The notes under the pieces are model-generated. The model searched no databases and was not told the origin of the DNA. It saw only the letters and a program-made list of their open reading frames with translations. A program made the position numbers and the translations under genes. From the NCBI GenBank assembly GCA_003518205.1, contig DOZC01000027.1:7575-27903 (forward strand): 20,329 bases of DNA. Reading direction: 5' to 3'. This document shows positions 1 to 7,243 of the stretch, piece after piece (within the stretch, counting starts at the first letter, position 1; every line of letters begins with the position of its first letter). Origin of the DNA: Minisyncoccota bacterium. Lineage in GTDB: Bacteria > Patescibacteriota > Microgenomatia > UBA1400 > PJMF01.

Positions 1-35
1 TTGTCATTTTCAACAATTTCACCCTCGGTCTTAGC

Positions 36-44
36 TGATATAAT
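36..44 (+). promoter_or_regulatory. Extended -10 promoter of alaS, probably leaderless
   Basis: The sequence TGATATAAT matches the extended -10 consensus TGnTATAAT exactly. It ends 7 bases before the ATG at 52, so the predicted transcription start falls at or beside the start codon and the mRNA would be leaderless. No convincing -35 is seen at 16-18 bp spacing, which is usual for extended -10 promoters. No Shine-Dalgarno precedes ATG 52, which fits leaderless initiation. The same TGATATAAT string recurs upstream of tuf. Confidence 0.6.
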
Positions 45-51
45 TCGGCCT

Positions 52-2079
52 ATGTTCACTCCCAATCAGTTACGCCAAGCTTATCTTGATTTTATGGCTG
101 GCAAGTTGGCGGCCAGTCTTAATTCTAGCTCCAGCACAACCACTACTAGCGCAATTGAGGTTCCGGCCATGAGACCTCACGCCATCGTGCCATCTTCACC
201 CTTGGTGCCAGAAAATGATCCCACGACTTTATTCACTGGCTCTGGAATGCAACCCATGATGCCGTATTTGTTGGGCGAAAAACATCCCAAAGGTCAGCGA
301 ATTGCTGACTCCCAAAAATGTTTTCGCGCCGAAGATATCGAGGAAGTCGGCGATAATCGCCACACGACTTTTTTCGAAATGCTGGGAAATTGGTCTTTGG
401 GTGATTACTTTAAAACAGAACAACTTCCTTGGTTTTATACTTTTTTAACCCGAATTGTTGGCCTTAAGCCAGAGCGCCTTTATGTGACAGTTTTTGGTGG
501 TAATCCTGAAATCGGAGTAGATCGTGATGATGAGTCAGTTCAGATTTGGCAAAAACTTTTTGTGGCTGACGGTTTAGAAGCCAAGGCAGTTAGTGATGCA
601 GCCACCAAAGGTTTCCAAGGGGGAAGAATCTTTTTCTATGGTGAGAAAAAAAACTGGTGGTCCAGAGCTGGAGCGCCAGCCAATATGCCTGAGGGTGAGC
701 CGGGAGGTCCAGATAGTGAAACGTTTTATGATTTTGGCGCCGAACTCAAACTTCACGAAACTTCTGTTTTCAAAGCTCAACCTTGTCATGTAAATTGTGA
801 TTGTGGTCGGTTTTTGGAGATTGGTAACTCGGTATTCATGAAGTATCGCAAGACTAACGGCCAATTTGTGCCGCTTTTGCAACAAAATGTGGATTTTGGA
901 GGTGGACTGGAGCGAATTTTGGCAGCGGCTCAGGGCACGAGAGATATTTTTGAGACGGCTTTCTTTGCCCCAATTATCACTAAATTGAGTGATTTAAGTC
1001 ACTTAGACTACACTTCTGTCGATCAGACCAAAAAAGCCTCATTTAGAGTCATTGCGGATCATATTCGAGCCGCCGTAATGCTAATTGCAGACGGCGTTCT
1101 TCCGGGTAATAAAGAACAGGGCTATGTGGTTCGCCGGCTAATTCGTCGCAGCGTTCGGCACGGCCGAATTTTAGGCATTGAGCAAGCTTTCATGAGTCAA
1201 TTAGTGGCACCTTTAGTTGTGCTATATCAAGAAGCTTACCCGACTTTGGGTACTCAAGCCAATTTAATCGAAACAGCTATCAATGATGAGGAGCTAAAGT
1301 TTCAGCGCACCATTGCCAAAGGTTTAAAGGAATTTGATAAGGCACCGCCAGTATCGGAAAAGTCCGGTCAAACATATTTGAGTGGCGAGTTGTCTTTTAA
1401 ACTTTACGAAACTTACGGTTTTCCTTTGGAATTAAGTATTGAAGAAGCTAGGGATCGAGGAATTCAAATTCCGGAACAAATTCAGACTGAATTTGCCATG
1501 GCCAAAACTTTACATCAAGATGCTTCTCGCACCGCCACTGTTGGAAAATTCAAGGGTGGTTTGCAGGATCAATCAGTTATTACCACCAAATATCACACCG
1601 CTACTCATTTATTGCATGCGGCATTGCGTCAAGTTTTAGGGTCTCATGTTGGTCAAAAAGGCTCCAATATTACAGTTGAGCGATTGCGGTTTGATTTTTC
1701 TCATCCCACTGCGATCACTCCCGATCAATTGGTAAAAATTGAGCAGCAAGTGAATGACTGGATTAAAGCTGACTATCCGGTGACTAAAACTATGATGTTC
1801 AAAACCGCAGCTCTAGCTTCTGGAGCCTTGGCTTTTTTTGTGGAAAAATATCCCGATGAAGTCAGTGTTTACACCATTGGGCCGGTTAAAACTGATCAAT
1901 CAGCTGCAATCGAACTGGCAGCTAAAGCTAACGATCAACCAACTTCAACCTGGATTTCTCGCGAGCTTTGCGGTGGTCCTCACGTCCAGCGGACTAGTGA
2001 AATTGGGGGCTTAAAAATCATCAAAGAAAAAGCTATCTCGGCTGGAATTCGGCGAATTTATGCCGAGCTGAATTTCTGA
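52..2079 (+). CDS. alaS: Alanyl-tRNA synthetase, reduced form without C-Ala
   Basis: This cytoplasmic enzyme charges tRNA-Ala with alanine and hydrolyses mischarged Ser/Gly. The class II catalytic core is clear: LVPENDPTTLFT near the N-terminus, FRAEDIEEVGDNRHTTFFEM (motif 2 region) and GGGLERI (motif 3). Editing-site ligands are HTATH and CGGPH, with CGGPH replacing the usual CGGTH. The frame is open to base 1 through a TTG, but ATG 52 gives MFTPNQLRQAYLDF, which aligns with the family N-terminus and follows an extended -10 box. The protein is 675 aa against roughly 875 in E. coli: the C-terminal C-Ala domain is absent, and about 100 residues of beta-barrel before HTATH are missing. Two insertions are visible: a Ser/Thr-rich stretch after MAGK and about 24 residues before CGGPH. 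It ends in TGA and is first in a run of co-directional genes. Confidence 0.96.
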   Translation: MFTPNQLRQAYLDFMAGKLAASLNSSSSTTTTSAIEVPAMRPHAIVPSSPLVPENDPTTLFTGSGMQPMMPYLLGEKHPKGQRIADSQKCFRAEDIEEVGDNRHTTFFEMLGNWSLGDYFKTEQLPWFYTFLTRIVGLKPERLYVTVFGGNPEIGVDRDDESVQIWQKLFVADGLEAKAVSDAATKGFQGGRIFFYGEKKNWWSRAGAPANMPEGEPGGPDSETFYDFGAELKLHETSVFKAQPCHVNCDCGRFLEIGNSVFMKYRKTNGQFVPLLQQNVDFGGGLERILAAAQGTRDIFETAFFAPIITKLSDLSHLDYTSVDQTKKASFRVIADHIRAAVMLIADGVLPGNKEQGYVVRRLIRRSVRHGRILGIEQAFMSQLVAPLVVLYQEAYPTLGTQANLIETAINDEELKFQRTIAKGLKEFDKAPPVSEKSGQTYLSGELSFKLYETYGFPLELSIEEARDRGIQIPEQIQTEFAMAKTLHQDASRTATVGKFKGGLQDQSVITTKYHTATHLLHAALRQVLGSHVGQKGSNITVERLRFDFSHPTAITPDQLVKIEQQVNDWIKADYPVTKTMMFKTAALASGALAFFVEKYPDEVSVYTIGPVKTDQSAAIELAAKANDQPTSTWISRELCGGPHVQRTSEIGGLKIIKEKAISAGIRRIYAELNF

Positions 2080-2215
2080 TATCTGGCGCAGGATTCTGGA
2101 TATCAGATATCCGAAATCCGTCCGCTATCCGGAATCCAGAATCTGCTATCCGAACATGTGTCTGGCTTTTTAGGAGCGGTTTTGCTTTAATGGTATCTGA
2201 CATCTAGTCTGGCTG
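2080..2215. repeat. Intergenic inverted and direct repeats (TGATATC/ATCCAGAATC family)
   Basis: The alaS to 733-aa gene gap is filled with short related repeats. GATTCTGGAT (2092-2101) is inverted as ATCCAGAATC (2134-2143). GGATATC-A-GATATCC (2098-2112) is a perfect small palindrome. GCTATCCG occurs twice (2124-2131 and 2145-2152). TATCTGACATCTAGTCTGG (from 2194) resembles the repeats at 7244 and 14501. No U-run follows a stem, so a simple terminator is not supported. No -10 box as good as the others was found for the downstream gene. Confidence 0.7.
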
Positions 2216-2246
2216 AGGTTAACAATTTAGCCAACTGGTTCTATCC

Positions 2247-4448
2247 ATGCCATTGACCGATTTATTCAACAAGGTAAATACCCAAGATCGCTTTTTTTTG
2301 AGTTTGTTTTTGGCTGATAAAGTGCTTCAGGCTGGACTTTGGACGGTGGATCATAATCAAGTTGAGTTGTTGGAAACTTCAGCCTCATTTCAATATGAAA
2401 CTCCTGAAGGGGCTATTAATCAAGCAGATGTGGCTTTTCAAGAACTAGGCCCAGATTCTGAGCAGGCCAAAAAAATCGTTTTTGGATTTGAACCAAGTTG
2501 GATCGATAAAACTGGTGTTCATACCAATCGCAAAGCTTTCTTAAAGAAACTCACCACTGATTTAAATCTTGAACCAGTCGGGTTTGTGTCGCTGACAGAG
2601 TCAATTTTGCAGCAATTACTCGTTCAAGACGTATTACTGAGTGCTGTAGTGTTGGTGATTCATGACCAAACCATGTTTGGATCTTTAATCAAAGCTGGGA
2701 AAGTTTTAGCCCAGATTTCCGTCAGTCGAACCGAAAAAATTATTACCGATACTCAGGCAATTTTAACTCAATTGACCAAACAAGCTGGCGCCGCCAATCA
2801 CTATTTGCCGGCTGAGTTATTATTAGTTTCAGCCCTGGGAGCTAGTACTGAACTTACCACTCAACAACAAGAACTTCAAAATTACGCTTGGGCTGCAGAA
2901 TTTTCTTTTGTCGAAACTCCGAAAATTGAATTATTACCCAGTGAATTTGCCATTGAGGCCATTACTCACCAAGGGGGTTTGGCGGTAGCTAAAGCTCGAG
3001 GTCTGGTTACAGCTGTAAGTCAAGTCAAAGCTCAAGATTTTGATCAGTTGGTGGATCAACCGGAAACATCCCTGCCGACGCTGACGAGTGATGCATTATC
3101 AAGCGATTTAGCGTCAGACACAGTAGTTACAGCTTCAAGTTTTGGAGTGGTTCTACCGGCAATTTCGGCTACGACTTTGGCCTCAGCTCCAACTGTCGAT
3201 CCAGACTTTGTGCCCATTAGTTCATCATCTCAACCTACTGCAGATAGCTTTGTGGCTTTTGCTCATTCCCATCACCCAATTGTGATTAAAAAGATCATTT
3301 TAATTGGTGCCTTTGCCGGTCTTTTAACAGTGATTTTGGCTGGTTTAATTGCTTTGTGGTTATTATTTTCTGTCTCGATTCAAGTTCAATTGGCAACTGG
3401 ATTGGTGGCCAAAGAAGTTAAGATTACCCTTGATCCCAAAATCTCGGCTTCAGATCCTGACAATTTGATTCTTAAAGCTGAATTAACTCAAGTCCAAGTT
3501 CAAGGCTCAGACACTGCGGCCACTACTGGAGTTAAACTGGTGGGTGAAAAAGCTGCTGGGATTATTAAAATTTTCAATAAAACTACTGCTTCAAAAACTT
3601 TTGCCAAAAACACTGAACTCACAGCTGGGTCAATTAAATTTGTGATCCAAGATGATGTCTCAGTGGCTTCGGCGAGTGTGACAAGTAGTGTTGATAGTGA
3701 AGTTAGAGATTATGGTGAAGCTGAGGCGAAAGTAATGGCAATAGATATTGGAGCTGAAGCCAACCTCACAAAAGATACGGCTCTGAAAATTGCCAATTTT
3801 GATCAAGGAACATATGCCGCCTTAGTCAAAGATGGTTTGGCGGGAGGTTCGAGTCGGGAAGTTCGAGTTGTGGCTTTGGGAGATAAACAAAAACTTTTAA
3901 AAACTCTGACTGAAACTCTAACTCAGAAAGCCGCGGCTGAATTTAAAACCCAAAGCAGTAATGGTACTTTTGTGATTCCAACCGGAAAAATCCTTCAGAG
4001 CACTTCTCAGTTTGACGGCGATGTCGGCAAAGAAGCCGAGGTTTTAAATTTAGATTTAACGGCTCAATTCGAAGGTTTGCAATACAATCATGATGATTTA
4101 GCACCTTTGATAGTTAAAATTTTAGGAACTGAAGTTCCCGAGGGATTTAAGTTGTCTGATCAAGATCCTCAAATCTTATCTGCGCCAGAAAGTTCGGCTC
4201 AAAGTTCTGCGAGTACCAAAGTAGTTTTGTCGGCGAACATTTCAGCTCAAACCGAACCCAATTTTGAACCCAGCCAGTTGCAACAACAATTAGTAAATTT
4301 GCCTTTGAATCAAGCTGAAACTTTGCTTAAAACTTTTTCAGGTTTGAAACAAAGTCAAATTCAATTCCTGCCGGGTTTGGCTCGGTGGTTGGTGGGACGG
4401 ATGCCAAATCAAACTGCCAAAATTATTGTGACGGTAGTCAAACCATAA
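2247..4448 (+). CDS. Membrane protein: actin-like (PilM/FtsA-type) N-terminus, one TM, baseplate-J-like C-terminus
   Basis: This 733-aa protein has three visible parts. Residues about 15-255 resemble the actin-like ATPase fold of PilM/FtsA: a beta-rich opening (FFLSLFLADKVLQAGLW), LNLEPVGFVSLTESILQQLL and PAELLLVSALG. Residues about 255-345 are a Ser/Thr/Ala-rich linker. KK at 348-349 precedes one transmembrane helix (about 350-374). The rest, predicted extracytoplasmic, contains KAAGIIKIFNKTTASKTFAKNTEL and further beta-rich repeats, like CPR proteins labelled baseplate J/gp47-like. K/R before the helix suggests N-in/C-out topology. No Shine-Dalgarno precedes ATG 2247. The stop overlaps the sortase start (TAATG), so the two are translationally coupled. 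No function is known to me: a PilM-like scaffold or surface assembly part is an inference. Domain calls are from memory of families and moderately secure. Confidence 0.72.
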   Translation: MPLTDLFNKVNTQDRFFLSLFLADKVLQAGLWTVDHNQVELLETSASFQYETPEGAINQADVAFQELGPDSEQAKKIVFGFEPSWIDKTGVHTNRKAFLKKLTTDLNLEPVGFVSLTESILQQLLVQDVLLSAVVLVIHDQTMFGSLIKAGKVLAQISVSRTEKIITDTQAILTQLTKQAGAANHYLPAELLLVSALGASTELTTQQQELQNYAWAAEFSFVETPKIELLPSEFAIEAITHQGGLAVAKARGLVTAVSQVKAQDFDQLVDQPETSLPTLTSDALSSDLASDTVVTASSFGVVLPAISATTLASAPTVDPDFVPISSSSQPTADSFVAFAHSHHPIVIKKIILIGAFAGLLTVILAGLIALWLLFSVSIQVQLATGLVAKEVKITLDPKISASDPDNLILKAELTQVQVQGSDTAATTGVKLVGEKAAGIIKIFNKTTASKTFAKNTELTAGSIKFVIQDDVSVASASVTSSVDSEVRDYGEAEAKVMAIDIGAEANLTKDTALKIANFDQGTYAALVKDGLAGGSSREVRVVALGDKQKLLKTLTETLTQKAAAEFKTQSSNGTFVIPTGKILQSTSQFDGDVGKEAEVLNLDLTAQFEGLQYNHDDLAPLIVKILGTEVPEGFKLSDQDPQILSAPESSAQSSASTKVVLSANISAQTEPNFEPSQLQQQLVNLPLNQAETLLKTFSGLKQSQIQFLPGLARWLVGRMPNQTAKIIVTVVKP

Positions 4449-5422
4449 TGTCAGCTGCTTCTCGCCAGTCACCCATCAATCGGGTTGAGCTCATCGATTT
4501 ATATCGTCGAGCTCTGGTTTCGGGAGTAGCTTTAGAGACTTTGGATCACAAAATTCACGAACTCTGGGAGCGATCTCAAGTGGTTCAGTCTACGGAAACT
4601 CAAAATGATCTTTCTTGGCAATCTAGGTTGTGGCAAACTTTACCAAAAGCGGTTCGTTGGGGAGCAGTAGTAGTGCCAGCTGGACTGATTTTAGCTGGAA
4701 TTGGATTGGTGGGCAGTGCGGTTTGGCCAATTGTGAGTTATTATTTTCAAACTCAACCCTCAATGAGGTTGTCGCAAATGATTGCTCCGGTGCCACCAGA
4801 AAAAGTTTTGGATATAACTCCCTTAGTTGTCAATCAAAACGAAGGTCAAGTGGCTGGAGATTCAATCGAAACCGATAACGAACTGAATCCAATTGTGGTC
4901 GATGCCAAACTTGATTACACCAATCTCACCAATTGGTTTGTGGATGGGACTTTGCCAATGATCAAACGACCGGAAGAAATTGATCACAGTGTCACTATAT
5001 ATCGATTTGACATTCCCAAACTCGAAATAGTTAATGCCGAAGTAAAAACTGATAGTGATGATTTAAACAAAAGCTTAATTCAATATCCTGGAACAGCTTT
5101 GCCTGGAAAAGCTGGATCACCAGTGATTTTCGGTCATTCGGTGCTGCGTCAATTTTATAATCCCAAGGAAACCAATCCTCGACGATACATGTCGATCTTT
5201 AGTAAAATCATGACTCTTCAAAAAGGCGATCGAATTTATCTCACCGTTAATGGAGCTCAATATACTTATGTTGTTGAGGATAAAACTGAAGTTAAACCCA
5301 CCGATACTTACATTTTAGCCCAACGCTATGATGTCAAACAACTAAAGCTGGTTACTTGCGTTCCAGAGGGAACATTTTTACGTCGAGGAGTGGTCACTGC
5401 TAGGTTGTTAGTTAACGAATAG
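4448..5422 (+). CDS. Membrane-anchored sortase family transpeptidase
   Basis: Sortases cleave a sorting signal on an exported protein and join it to the cell wall or another protein. The 324-aa protein starts at ATG 4448, overlapping the previous stop by one base; the frame is open further upstream (ATG 4385), but that lies inside the previous gene. It has a cytoplasmic N-terminal segment of about 70 residues, one TM helix (about 72-97), a linker, and the sortase barrel. Catalytic residues are visible: His230 in IFGHS, Cys304 in LVTCVPEG, and Arg312/313 in FLRRG. This is the usual His-Cys-Arg triad of the family. The topology is type II, active site outside. No LPXTG-type substrate is encoded in the window, so the target is unknown. 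Tight coupling to the actin-like/baseplate-J-like gene suggests that protein, or one it handles, as partner (inference). Confidence 0.9.
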   Translation: MSAASRQSPINRVELIDLYRRALVSGVALETLDHKIHELWERSQVVQSTETQNDLSWQSRLWQTLPKAVRWGAVVVPAGLILAGIGLVGSAVWPIVSYYFQTQPSMRLSQMIAPVPPEKVLDITPLVVNQNEGQVAGDSIETDNELNPIVVDAKLDYTNLTNWFVDGTLPMIKRPEEIDHSVTIYRFDIPKLEIVNAEVKTDSDDLNKSLIQYPGTALPGKAGSPVIFGHSVLRQFYNPKETNPRRYMSIFSKIMTLQKGDRIYLTVNGAQYTYVVEDKTEVKPTDTYILAQRYDVKQLKLVTCVPEGTFLRRGVVTARLLVNE

Positions 5423-5424
5423 CG

Positions 5425-5430
5425 TACAAT
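5425..5430 (+). promoter_or_regulatory. Possible -10 box (TACAAT) before ruvX
   Basis: TACAAT starts 3 bases after the sortase stop, 33 bases before ATG 5463. The same hexamer is used before rpsL. No good -35 or TG extension is present, so this is weak evidence for an internal promoter. A small hairpin (GACTC 5439-5443 with GAGTC 5451-5455) lies just before the start codon. Confidence 0.35.
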
Positions 5431-5462
5431 AAAGGCTCGACTCTTTGATTGAGTCAAAAACT

Positions 5463-5885
5463 ATGTTGCCTTTTCCTCCCAAAACGCTGGCTCTTGATTA
5501 CGGCACGCGCCGAATTGGGGTAGCCGTCAGCACTGGAACTTTAGCTGAACCCTTAGAAGTGGTTTCAAATCGTCCTGAACCAGAAGCTTTTGCCAACGTT
5601 GTCTCGCTTGGGGCATTGCGGCGAATTAAAACTCTCTGTCAAGATCATCAAGTAGCCCAAATTTTAATTGGTTTATCTGAGGGAAAAATGGCCGAACTGA
5701 CTCAAAAATTTGCCCAATTCGTCAAGACTGAGTGCCAGTTGCCAATTATTTTTTGGGATGAAACTCTCAGTTCAGTCACCGTAGTTTCAAGATTAAAAGC
5801 TGCCAAAATTGATCGTCGGAGTCAACCCAAAATCGATCATTTTGCGGCCGCGACTATTTTGGAGGACTGGCTGGAAAACCAGTAA
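5463..5885 (+). CDS. ruvX: RuvX/YqgF-family putative Holliday junction resolvase or pre-16S rRNA nuclease
   Basis: YqgF proteins are RNase H-fold nucleases, linked in E. coli to 16S rRNA 5'-end maturation and predicted to resolve Holliday junctions. The 140-aa product shows the family signature LALDYGTRRIGVAVS (Asp12), IGLSEG (Glu73), DETLSS (Asp99-Glu100) and KIDHFAAATILEDWL (Asp125), so the acidic active site looks intact. Length is typical. The frame also offers a TTG at 5445, but that lies in the loop of a small hairpin and would add six residues outside the family N-terminus, so ATG 5463 is preferred. No Shine-Dalgarno is seen. mltG follows six bases after the stop, as in the yrrK-yrrL order of Firmicutes. 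Confidence 0.93.
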   Translation: MLPFPPKTLALDYGTRRIGVAVSTGTLAEPLEVVSNRPEPEAFANVVSLGALRRIKTLCQDHQVAQILIGLSEGKMAELTQKFAQFVKTECQLPIIFWDETLSSVTVVSRLKAAKIDRRSQPKIDHFAAATILEDWLENQ

Positions 5886-5891
5886 ATTTTT

Positions 5892-6884
5892 ATGAAAGCT
5901 TTTGCAATCAAGGTTTGGCAAATTTGGGTGATTTTAATTACCAGCGGGCTCATCGCTTTAACAGTGGTGGCTGGTGGTTTGTGGTGGGTGTTGCAACCAG
6001 CTCAAGTAACTCAAACTGGAACTCAAGCCTTTATTGTTCCTAAGGGTCAATCAGTCAAGTTAATTGGTCAAAGATTGGAACAGGCAGGTCTAATTAAACA
6101 TCAATTGGTGTTCTCTCTAGTAGTGCGGTGGTTGGGATTAACCACTAAGATTCAAGCTGGGACTTTTCAGTTATCACCCAGTTGGTCAGTTAGCAAAATT
6201 TCTCAAGAACTAACACAAGGCACTAATGATCTTTGGATTACTTTACCCGAGGGTTGGCGGCGAGAAGAAATGGCAGAATACTTGAGTAAGCAAGAATTGA
6301 CTGAGTTTAATCAAGCAGATTTTTTAGCTTTAACGCTGAAGAAAGAAGGTCAGTTGTTTCCAGATACTTATTTAGTGCCACGTCAGATTACAGCAGAGGG
6401 TTTGGTGGCAATCTTAACTTTAACTTTTGACAAAAAAATTACTCAAGGATTGAGTAGTGAGTTGGCTCAATCTCAATTGACTCCCAACCAGATTTTGGTT
6501 TTAGCTTCACTCATCGAGCGAGAGGCTGCGGAAGTTGATCAAATGCGCCAAGTTTCTGGTGTGATGCATAATCGGCTAGATTTGGGTATGCCCCTTCAAA
6601 TCGACGCCACTTTGCAGTATGCCAAGGGGTACAGTGCTAATGAAAAAACTTGGTGGGGCACTCCTTTGGCCGCTGATAAAACTTTTAAATCAGCTTTTAA
6701 TACCTATCTTAACCCCGGTCTGCCTCCAGCTCCGATCGCCAACCCCGGCCTGTCAGCAATCATGTCAGCTTTGAAACCAACTGAATCAGATTATTTATAT
6801 TACCTCCATGATTCTCAGGGCAAACTCCATTTGGCCAAAACCTTGGCTGAACATACGGCCAATATTCAAAAGTATTTAAAATAA
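5892..6884 (+). CDS. mltG: Endolytic murein transglycosylase MltG
   Basis: MltG cleaves nascent glycan strands within the chain at the outer face of the membrane and helps set glycan length. The 330-aa protein has an N-terminal TM helix (about residues 7-33), a LysM-like region (FIVPKGQSVKLIGQRLEQAGLI) and the YceG catalytic domain. The catalytic Glu209 sits in LASLIEREA, followed by HNRLDLGMPLQIDATLQYA and YLNPGLPPAPIANPGL, both strongly conserved in the family. Length is normal (E. coli about 340). It begins 6 bases after ruvX without an evident Shine-Dalgarno, so it is probably co-transcribed. Its presence shows the cell makes peptidoglycan. Last gene of the left cluster; the first terminator-like structure downstream is at 7183. 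Confidence 0.95.
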   Translation: MKAFAIKVWQIWVILITSGLIALTVVAGGLWWVLQPAQVTQTGTQAFIVPKGQSVKLIGQRLEQAGLIKHQLVFSLVVRWLGLTTKIQAGTFQLSPSWSVSKISQELTQGTNDLWITLPEGWRREEMAEYLSKQELTEFNQADFLALTLKKEGQLFPDTYLVPRQITAEGLVAILTLTFDKKITQGLSSELAQSQLTPNQILVLASLIEREAAEVDQMRQVSGVMHNRLDLGMPLQIDATLQYAKGYSANEKTWWGTPLAADKTFKSAFNTYLNPGLPPAPIANPGLSAIMSALKPTESDYLYYLHDSQGKLHLAKTLAEHTANIQKYLK

Positions 6885-6886
6885 AC

Positions 6887-6920
6887 TCAAAACGACTAAC
6901 GACTACTAACAACTATTAAT
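6887..6920. repeat. Short degenerate tandem repeat after mltG
   Basis: Starting two bases after the mltG stop, the motif (A)CGACTAA, CGACTACTAA, CAACTATTAA is repeated imperfectly. It is AT-rich, has no stem and no U-run. It may be a spacer of the same kind as the other intergenic repeats, but the sequence is different. Confidence 0.4.
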
Positions 6921-6950
6921 CGACTGCAAATAGTTGCGCAGAATAGCTGC

Positions 6951-6979
6951 TTGTAATTTGTCGCTGACGTTGATAGAAT
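6951..6979 (+). promoter_or_regulatory. Promoter for the RNA upstream of rpoB
   Basis: TTGTAA (6951-6956; four of six consensus bases) is separated by exactly 17 bases from TAGAAT (6974-6979), which is preceded by the extension TGA (6971-6973). Together this is the most complete -35/-10 pair in the window. Predicted transcription start is about 6986-6988, immediately ahead of a series of RNA helices that end at an intrinsic terminator. Confidence 0.55.
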
Positions 6980-6986
6980 ACGCTTT

Positions 6987-7211
6987 TGTAGTTGGACTAC
7001 TTGAGCCACGTGCCTTTTTCCATTGATCACTTTTACCCCAATTTACCCGAGTCATTCGGGTCGCAGGGTTCAGAAGGTGATGATTGGGAAACGGTTCTGT
7101 CAGAGAGTAGTTCTCAGAACCAATCAAAGGGATTAGGCAGCGTGTTCTATAACACACCGCTTCTTACATAGCTTTTGTTTATCAGAGACTCACTCGAGGA
7201 GTCTCTGTTTT
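6987..7211 (+). ncRNA. Candidate structured RNA or rpoB leader (unidentified)
   Basis: This 225-nt stretch lies between a promoter-like sequence and an intrinsic terminator, both on the + strand. Helices found by eye: a small hairpin 6988-6992/6996-7000; a long P1 pairing 7007-7027 with 7123-7144 (16 Watson-Crick pairs and one G.U, three mismatches and a one-base bulge); P2 7037-7042/7083-7088; P3 7045-7050/7056-7061; and P4 7093-7098/7116-7121 capped by 7103-7106/7112-7115. P2 and P4 emerge from P1 as a three-way junction. A competing hairpin 7142-7146/7151-7155 uses the base of P1, which would permit switching. No tmRNA, RNase P, SRP, 6S, 5S, T-box or common riboswitch signature was recognised. 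It may be a free small RNA or a terminated leader of rpoBC. The strand is inferred from promoter and terminator. Confidence 0.5.
7183..7211 (+). terminator. Rho-independent terminator or attenuator before rpoB
   Basis: A perfect 9-bp stem CAGAGACTC (7183-7191) / GAGTCTCTG (7199-7207) with a 7-base loop is followed by TTTT (7208-7211). The reverse direction has no T-run, so it acts on the + strand. It ends either the mltG transcript, the candidate RNA, or both, and could attenuate readthrough into rpoB 80 bases downstream. Confidence 0.8.
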
Positions 7212-7222
7212 GGTCTCCCAAC

Positions 7223-7228
7223 TATAAA
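7223..7228 (+). promoter_or_regulatory. Weak candidate -10 box for rpoB
   Basis: TATAAA lies 12 bases after the terminator and 62 bases before the rpoB ATG. No -35 or TG extension is visible. If it is not a promoter, rpoBC would have to be transcribed through the terminator at 7183-7211, which would make that structure an attenuator. Confidence 0.3.
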
Positions 7229-7243
7229 TTAATTAGGTATTAG

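Noticed and set aside
2077..2190. Possible UGA recoding, since the alaS frame stays open to about 2190 after its TGA
   Set aside because: AlaRS ends naturally at that TGA, no gene in the window has an internal TGA, and the downstream residues are encoded by intergenic repeats.
4385..4447. Longer sortase beginning at the in-frame ATG 4385
   Set aside because: It would overlap the upstream gene by 64 bases, and the extra residues look like an out-of-frame reading. ATG 4448 overlaps the stop as TAATG, a standard coupling arrangement.
6906..7157. 83-codon reading frame on the - strand between mltG and rpoB
   Set aside because: No Shine-Dalgarno and no recognisable family. It overlaps the + strand RNA helices, promoter and terminator, whose paired arms explain the sequence better. 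A shorter version from 7055 (49 aa) is slightly more protein-like but still unsupported.
6987..7211. tmRNA, 6S, RNase P, SRP or 5S RNA
   Set aside because: No tRNA-like ends or tag frame, no RNase P P4 sequences, no SRP GGAAG core, no 5S CCGAAC segment and no 6S open-bubble layout could be found.
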